Part shown: positions 59,106 through 64,000 of the stretch, piece by piece
Layout: each line of letters begins with the position of its first letter
Position numbering within the stretch: the stretch's first letter is position 1
Source: an uncultured Eubacterium sp.
GTDB lineage: Bacteria; Bacillota; Clostridia; Lachnospirales; Lachnospiraceae
Direction of reading: 5' to 3'
DNA length: 64,000 nt
Assembly (NCBI GenBank): GCA_910586225.1
Contig: CAJUIL010000012.1
Coordinates: forward strand, 1-64,000
Position numbers and translations under genes: made by a program
Notes under the pieces: model-generated
The model's input: only the letters and a program-made list of their open reading frames with translations
The model's database searches: none
Told to the model about the DNA's origin: nothing

Positions 59106-61097
59106 ATGAAAAAGAAAATATGGTGCATCATCCTGACTCTCGTGCTGTCTGCAGGCATTGCTGCCTGCGGCGGAAAAACGGTAAAGACAGCATCCGGACA
59201 ACAGCTGGATCAGGATGCGCAAAAAGGACAGGAGGGAGAAGGAAATCAAGGGGGACAGCAGGCCGATCAGGCAGGCATATCGAAATACGAGCCGCAGCTT
59301 CCGGACGGAAAAGAGGAAGCGGATATTTTTATTGAGCCAATCGAGGATATATCCGAAGATTTTATTAGGGGGATGGATGTATCCAGTGTGATCGCATTGG
59401 AGGAAAGCGGCGTTATTTATTATAATGAACAGGGAGAAGAAGAAGACTTGTTCCGTGTTCTGGCAGATGCCGGAGTAAATTATATCCGTGTGCGCGTTTG
59501 GAACAACCCGTACGATAAAGATGGAAATGGCTACGGGGGCGGGAATAATGATGTGGAAAAGGCTGCAAAGATCGGGGCCAGGGCAGCGCAGTATGGGATG
59601 AAGCTGCTGGTTGACTTTTATTATGCGGATTTTTGGGCAGATACGCAAAAACAGCAAGCGCCGAAAGCTTGGGCGAAGATGGCTGTGGATGAAAAGCAGC
59701 AGGCTTTGTATGCCTTTACAAAGAAAAGCCTGCAAACGATCTTGGATGCCGGGGGCGATGTCGGCATTGTCCAGCTCGGAAATGAAATAAATAACGGGCT
59801 GGCAGGAGAAGAGGCATGGGAGGACCGGATCTTGCTGCTGAAGCAGGGAAGCCTTGCAGTACGCGAGGCGGCGCAGGAAAAAGAGCGGGACATCCGGGTT
59901 GCTGTGCATTTTACGGGTATTCATGACCATGACCAGACAGCGGCTTATGCACAAACGCTTGCGGATGCCGGGCTGGATTATGATATTTTCGGCGTTTCTT
60001 ATTATCCTTACTGGCATGGGACGATGGAGCATTTAGAGACCGTATTGAAAAATATCCACAATTCCTATGGGAAGGATACGCTTGTGCTGGAAACTTCTTA
60101 TTGTTATACGCTAAAGGATGACGACGGATCTGCCGGCAGCATTGGACAAAAGGATCTGCCTGACGGATACACGGCTAGTGTGCAGAGCCAGGCGGCGTGT
60201 GTACGCGATGTAATGGCGGCGGCATCCGAAGCGCTTTCGCTAGGTGTATTTTACTGGGAGGGTGCGTGGATCCAAGCAGAGGCAGCACAGAGCAAAGAAC
60301 GATTTGGCTGCGCTTGGGACAATCAGGCGATGTTTGATGCGGAAGGACATCCGCTTGCATCGTTAAATGTATTTAAGTATCTGGAATACGGAACTTCTTG
60401 TGCACAGGAAATAGATTATATAGAAGAAACAGTGAAAGAGCTTTACTTGGGGGAAGAGCTGCAGCTGCCGGAAACAGTGAATGTGGTGTACAATGACCGT
60501 TCTTTGAATGGGACGGCAGCAGTAGAGTGGGATCAGAAACAAGTGGAGGATATCCGCACGGACAAGGTTGGCGCCTATACAGTAGAAGGTCGCTTGCCGG
60601 ACGGCACAAGGACAGTCTGTCAAGTGAACGTGTCGAAAAAGAACTGGCTGCTGAACGCAGGATTTGAAAAGAATGATATTTCCATGTGGAAGGCATCCTA
60701 CAAAGGGGATACCAATCCTGCACATATCCAGCAAAAAGAAGCGAATGCGAGAACCGGACAGAACAGTTTTCAGTTTGAAGGTGACGCAAAGCAGGATTTT
60801 ACGATGGAACAGACCGTGTCCGGACTGGAAGCGGGAACGTATCAAGCGTCTGCCTTCATTCAGGGTGATGATGCGGGGAAGACAGCTAAAATTTATCTGT
60901 ATGCTGTGACAGATGGGAAAACGTTTCAGTCGGAGCCAGTGAAGCTGCATGGTCAGGGGAAATGGATCAAGCCGGTCATCAAGGGGCTAAAGCTGGACGA
61001 AAGGTCATCCGTTACGATCGGCATGAGAGTGAAATGCGCCGCGGGTGCCTTTGGGACGATGGATGATTTTGCGCTCATAAAAAAGCAGGAGAACTAA
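59106..61097 (+). CDS. GH53 endo-beta-1,4-galactanase lipoprotein
   Basis: 663 residues from the ATG at 59106 (AGGAG upstream). A lipoprotein signal ends in GIAAC with Cys21, then a polar linker. The GH53 catalytic domain (~75-440) starts FIRGMDVSSVIALEE; acid/base Glu227 lies in QLGNEINNG and nucleophile Glu329 in LVLETSY. A Big-type Ig domain (~470-530) and a C-terminal carbohydrate-binding-like beta-domain (LLNAGFEKNDISMW, ~545-660) follow. It should cleave beta-1,4-galactan side chains at the cell surface. In-frame starts upstream overlap the kinase gene. Confidence 0.92.
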   Translation: MKKKIWCIILTLVLSAGIAACGGKTVKTASGQQLDQDAQKGQEGEGNQGGQQADQAGISKYEPQLPDGKEEADIFIEPIEDISEDFIRGMDVSSVIALEESGVIYYNEQGEEEDLFRVLADAGVNYIRVRVWNNPYDKDGNGYGGGNNDVEKAAKIGARAAQYGMKLLVDFYYADFWADTQKQQAPKAWAKMAVDEKQQALYAFTKKSLQTILDAGGDVGIVQLGNEINNGLAGEEAWEDRILLLKQGSLAVREAAQEKERDIRVAVHFTGIHDHDQTAAYAQTLADAGLDYDIFGVSYYPYWHGTMEHLETVLKNIHNSYGKDTLVLETSYCYTLKDDDGSAGSIGQKDLPDGYTASVQSQAACVRDVMAAASEALSLGVFYWEGAWIQAEAAQSKERFGCAWDNQAMFDAEGHPLASLNVFKYLEYGTSCAQEIDYIEETVKELYLGEELQLPETVNVVYNDRSLNGTAAVEWDQKQVEDIRTDKVGAYTVEGRLPDGTRTVCQVNVSKKNWLLNAGFEKNDISMWKASYKGDTNPAHIQQKEANARTGQNSFQFEGDAKQDFTMEQTVSGLEAGTYQASAFIQGDDAGKTAKIYLYAVTDGKTFQSEPVKLHGQGKWIKPVIKGLKLDERSSVTIGMRVKCAAGAFGTMDDFALIKKQEN

Positions 61098-61185
61098 AAT
61101 GCTTTTGCCGTAAGAATGGCAGATCGATGAATGGAAAGTATAAGTTTTGGAGATATGAGAATAAAAAGAAGATGGAGATTAAAAA

Positions 61186-62280
61186 ATGGCAGGAAATAGA
61201 AAGATTATTTTGACAGGCGACCGCCCAACTGGAAAGCTGCACGTAGGACATTACGCAGGCTCGTTAAAACGGCGTGTCGAACTGCAGGATTCAGGGGAAT
61301 TTCAGCAAATATTCATTATGATCGCGGATGCGCAGGCATTGACGGATAATGCCGACCATCCGGCAAAAATCCGCGAGAATATTATGGAGGTGGCGCTGGA
61401 CTATCTGTCTGTCGGGATTGACCCGGCAAAATCCACAATTTTTGTCCAGTCGCATATTTCGGAGCTGACAGAGCTTTCTTTTTATTATATGAACCTTGTT
61501 ACGGTATCCAGATTGCAGCGGAATCCGACTGTCAAGGCAGAGATCCAGATGCGGAATTTTGAAACAAGCATTCCGGTAGGTTTTTTCACTTACCCGATCA
61601 GTCAGGCAGCGGATATTACTGCGTTTGAGGCTACAACCGTTCCGGTAGGCGAGGATCAGGCGCCAATGCTGGAGCAGACGAGGGAGATTGTGCACAAATT
61701 TAATTCCGTATATGGGGAAACACTTGTAGAACCGCAAATACTCTTGCCGGATAACGAGGCGTGTCTGCGTCTGCCAGGGACAGACGGCAAGGCTAAAATG
61801 AGCAAATCGCTTGGAAACTGCATTTATTTGTCAGAATCCGAAGAGGATGTGCGCAAAAAGGTTATGTCTATGTTTACGGACCCTGATCATATCCGGATAC
61901 AGGATCCTGGAAAGCTGGAAGGAAATACGGTATTTACGTATTTGGATGCGTTTAGCAGGCAGGAGCATTTTGCTGAATATCTGCCGGAATATGCGAATCT
62001 AGATGAACTGAAGGAGCATTATCAGCGCGGCGGGCTGGGTGATGTAAAGGTGAAGAAATTCTTGAACAGTGTCATGCAGGAGGAGTTAAGCCCGATTCGT
62101 GCACGCAGGGCGAGGTATGAAAAGGATATTGAGGGCGTGTACGAAATCTTGCGCAGCGGCAGTGAGCTGGCAAAGGAAACCGCGGCAAAGACGCTGGATA
62201 AAGTGAAGCACGCGATGAAGATAGATTATTTTACAGATCAGACATTTTTGGCGGAGCAAAAGGAGAAATATTCCAGATAG
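61186..62280 (+). CDS. trpS: tryptophanyl-tRNA synthetase
   Basis: 364 residues, class I synthetase. The HIGH-type motif is TGKLHVGHY in GDRPTGKLHVGHYAGSL, and KMSKS lies in GKAKMSKSLGN; ADITAFEATTVPVGEDQ is the family segment. Charges tRNATrp. Slightly longer than the ~330-residue Bacillus form, matching the clostridial variant. A 22-bp bidirectional terminator follows. Confidence 0.97.
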   Translation: MAGNRKIILTGDRPTGKLHVGHYAGSLKRRVELQDSGEFQQIFIMIADAQALTDNADHPAKIRENIMEVALDYLSVGIDPAKSTIFVQSHISELTELSFYYMNLVTVSRLQRNPTVKAEIQMRNFETSIPVGFFTYPISQAADITAFEATTVPVGEDQAPMLEQTREIVHKFNSVYGETLVEPQILLPDNEACLRLPGTDGKAKMSKSLGNCIYLSESEEDVRKKVMSMFTDPDHIRIQDPGKLEGNTVFTYLDAFSRQEHFAEYLPEYANLDELKEHYQRGGLGDVKVKKFLNSVMQEELSPIRARRARYEKDIEGVYEILRSGSELAKETAAKTLDKVKHAMKIDYFTDQTFLAEQKEKYSR

Positions 62281-62294
62281 AATGGAATAGAATA

Positions 62295-62348
62295 GAAAAG
62301 AAAATCCTGTTAAGACAAAGATACCAGTCTTAACAGGATTTTCTTTTC
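62295..62348. terminator. bidirectional terminator, 22-bp perfect stem
   Basis: The arms 62295-62316 and 62327-62348 are perfectly complementary (core AATCCTGTTAAGAC) around a 10-nt loop, with A-rich and T-rich ends. It serves trpS and the convergent C39-like gene. Confidence 0.95.
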
Positions 62349-62359
62349 TATACGGAAAG

Positions 62360-63277
62360 TTAATAAGAGGAATATGCCCACAGATTTTTAATTTGTCCTC
62401 TTAAATTTTCGAAGCTCCAGCTCTTGCTGCTTCGATCGATGCAATTTGGGTCATTGACGAAAAATCCTTCTTCGTCATAGCCGTAGATCAGGATAAAATG
62501 GCCCTGTGTTGTGAAATCGCCAGGACCCATAGAGCAGATGATCGGATGTCCGGCATCCAGCGAGGACTTCATCACGGATTCGTCCAGTGATAATTCCCGC
62601 GCTGAAAGGCCGAGCGCCGCTGCGCCTTCGGTCATTAGCGACCATGCGGTGCCGCTGCCTTCAACATAATATCCGCGCTCTTCGCTAAAACGGGCAACAT
62701 CCGCAGGGGTCTGGTCAGAACGTCTGGTCAGTGCTACGAGCGCCATCGACAGGCAGGTCGGGCCGCAGCCGGAGAGTCCGATGATACTGCCGCCATATGA
62801 GACATATCCCCAGCGCTTGTCCCATTGCAGGAAAAGAGGAAAATCCTGTTTTAGCTCTTTTTCCCGAAAGCCCTCTTGGGCAGTATACTGAGGCAGGTTT
62901 GCATCCAGATAGCCCGCGACGAAATCTTCCATTTCCGGGTTGTTCAGATAGGCGGATAATAAAGTCTCGGAATATTGGTTACGGTTGTTATAAATCTTTG
63001 CTGCTTTTTTGCTCATATTGGAATAATTCTTTAATTCAGATGTAATTTGTGAGGTGTGCCGCTCGATTGGCTGCTTAACGCTTACGGCCGAAGCTGCCTG
63101 CAGGTGGTTTTGTTCAGGTCTGGTGATGCTGTCGGCGGTCAAAAGACGGCTGCTTGCCGTCCGCAATCCAACGACAATGACTGCCATAAGCCCGGTTAGA
63201 CAGAGCGCGCGCCGAAACGCACGCTGCCTTTTCCGGCGGATATTCTTTTTTCTTGTTCTAATTTCTGCTCTTGTCAT
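62360..63277 (-). CDS. secreted C39-like (papain-fold) peptidase
   Basis: 305 residues. A basic N-terminus and helix (CLTGLMAVIVVGL, ~26-38) anchor or export it; ~45-145 is a helical linker. The Peptidase_C39_2 domain begins QWDKRWGYVSYGG and has the nucleophile Cys171 in SGCGPTC, His260 in QGHFILIYGY and Asp276 in FVNDP. Proteins of this type are cell-surface cysteine proteases or hydrolases of unknown substrate, distinct from bacteriocin-processing C39 fused to ABC transporters. Confidence 0.85.
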   Translation of the reverse strand: MTRAEIRTRKKNIRRKRQRAFRRALCLTGLMAVIVVGLRTASSRLLTADSITRPEQNHLQAASAVSVKQPIERHTSQITSELKNYSNMSKKAAKIYNNRNQYSETLLSAYLNNPEMEDFVAGYLDANLPQYTAQEGFREKELKQDFPLFLQWDKRWGYVSYGGSIIGLSGCGPTCLSMALVALTRRSDQTPADVARFSEERGYYVEGSGTAWSLMTEGAAALGLSARELSLDESVMKSSLDAGHPIICSMGPGDFTTQGHFILIYGYDEEGFFVNDPNCIDRSSKSWSFENLRGQIKNLWAYSSY

Positions 63278-63430
63278 AGTATCCTCCTCGCAATGCTTTG
63301 TATTTAGTATAAATGATTTTTTATTTCGGGTCTTTTCATTTGTAATACAATTTCCTTACAAAATCCATACGGAACTGCTAAAGTTTTTAGCATAAAGTTG
63401 ATTATAAAATTAAGAACAATCAAAATGGCA

Positions 63431-64000
63431 TCAGTGCTGCAGGATTTTTTTCAGTACGTTGGCGGAATTTTTCAACAGCTCTTGTTCTTCCTCGTTAAGT
63501 GTGATCGGCATCAGTCCTTCAGCGCCGTTCGCGCCGATGATTGTCGGCATACTTAAGACGATGTCATGCAGGCCATAAAAATCATCCAGCATGACAGATA
63601 CAGGAAGAATCGATTTTTCGTCACGTACGATTGCTTCGCAGATGCGGCGGACTGCCATAGCGATCCCATAATAAGTCGCTTTTTTCTTGTCAATAATTTC
63701 ATAAGCGCTGTTTTTCACAGTTTGCGCGATTTCCCGCATCGCGGCTTCGTGATGGAAATAGCCGCGCATTTCGCATACGTCGTTCAGCGGGACGCCGGAT
63801 ACGTTGGCGCTGCTGAATGCTGCGATCTCACTATCGCCATGCTCGCCGATAATAAAAGCGTGGATACTGCGGCTGTCCACACCCAGATGCTCTGCAAGCT
63901 CGCTTTTGAGCCTTCCGGTATCCAGTACCGTTCCAGAGCCAATGACGCGGTTTTTTGGAAGACCGGAGGTTTTCAGCGCTTCGTAGGTCAGGATATCCAC
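63431..64000 (-). CDS. ldh: L-lactate dehydrogenase, N-terminal part outside window
   Basis: The C-terminal 189 residues are present; the gene continues past the right edge. NPVDILTY-like start, IGSGTVLDTGRLKSELAEHL with the conserved Arg, and the catalytic His in IIGEHGDSE are diagnostic of NAD-dependent L-LDH, which reduces pyruvate to lactate in fermentation. It ends RNVLKKILQH-like (ANVLKKILQH). The gap 63278-63430 before the C39-like gene is AT-rich and holds nothing I recognise. Confidence 0.93.
   Translation of the reverse strand: MDILTYEALKTSGLPKNRVIGSGTVLDTGRLKSELAEHLGVDSRSIHAFIIGEHGDSEIAAFSSANVSGVPLNDVCEMRGYFHHEAAMREIAQTVKNSAYEIIDKKKATYYGIAMAVRRICEAIVRDEKSILPVSVMLDDFYGLHDIVLSMPTIIGANGAEGLMPITLNEEEQELLKNSANVLKKILQH

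Noticed and set aside
1..64000. CRISPR array, tRNA or rRNA genes
   Set aside because: No regularly spaced repeats with unique spacers, cloverleaf or rRNA-like sequence was found by reading both strands.

Overview
The window looks like a chromosome segment from a motile, spore-forming, moderately low-GC Firmicute of the Lachnospiraceae/Clostridia type. Supporting signs are a zinc-type S14 and a four-cysteine adenylate kinase, a compact clostridial flagellin, a CotF-like spore coat protein, strong AGGAGG ribosome binding sites with frequent GTG/TTG starts, and NiaR-controlled NAD genes. No rRNA, tRNA, CRISPR array or complete transposase was found.

Region 1 (1-14200) is an accessory island. 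After the 3' part of an AlbA_2-type gene and a fragment of a tuf (EF-Tu) 3' end, a BREX phage-defence operon runs xre-brxA-brxB-brxC-pglX-(small interrupted gene)-pglZ, followed by a P-loop kinase-like gene. Two near-identical ~61-bp direct repeats, each containing an intrinsic terminator, bracket it at 1068 and 13959. The island has no recognisable brxL. The small gene between pglX and pglZ starts on a TAATG overlap with pglX but carries an in-frame TAG at codon 29.

Region 2 (14200-17170) is housekeeping: a prolyl-tRNA editing protein, flagellin with a sigma-28-like -10 box, an Spx/ArsC-like protein and a RlmI-like methyltransferase. Region 3 (17300-30280) is the S10-spc ribosomal protein operon from rpsJ to rplO, then secY, adk, map and infA. 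It has a recognisable promoter and a ~270-nt leader that can fold into a closed multibranch RNA. It ends in a terminator after infA; rpmJ-rpsM-rpsK-rpsD-rpoA-rplQ do not follow.

Region 4 (30390-39500) holds a Na/Pi cotransporter, a HipA-like kinase, an SDR reductase, a HAD phosphatase, a membrane-anchored SGNH hydrolase, a chemoreceptor, a DUF2520 protein and a 236-bp palindromic element. Region 5 (39530-44460) is de novo NAD synthesis: nadA diverges from nadB-nadC-niaR across a 67-bp control region with overlapping promoters and TGTCA-type inverted repeats, the expected target of NiaR encoded in the same cluster.

Region 6 (44500-64000) mixes a GNAT acetyltransferase, an orphan 467-aa protein, a CotF-like coat protein, a secreted histidine-rich repeat/PGBD protein, an ABC transporter whose permease has a ~530-residue coiled coil, an Rpn-type nuclease, a BlaI-BlaR1-like sensor pair with a large operator palindrome, an FGGY sugar kinase, a GH53 galactanase lipoprotein, trpS, a C39-like protease and the 3' part of ldh.
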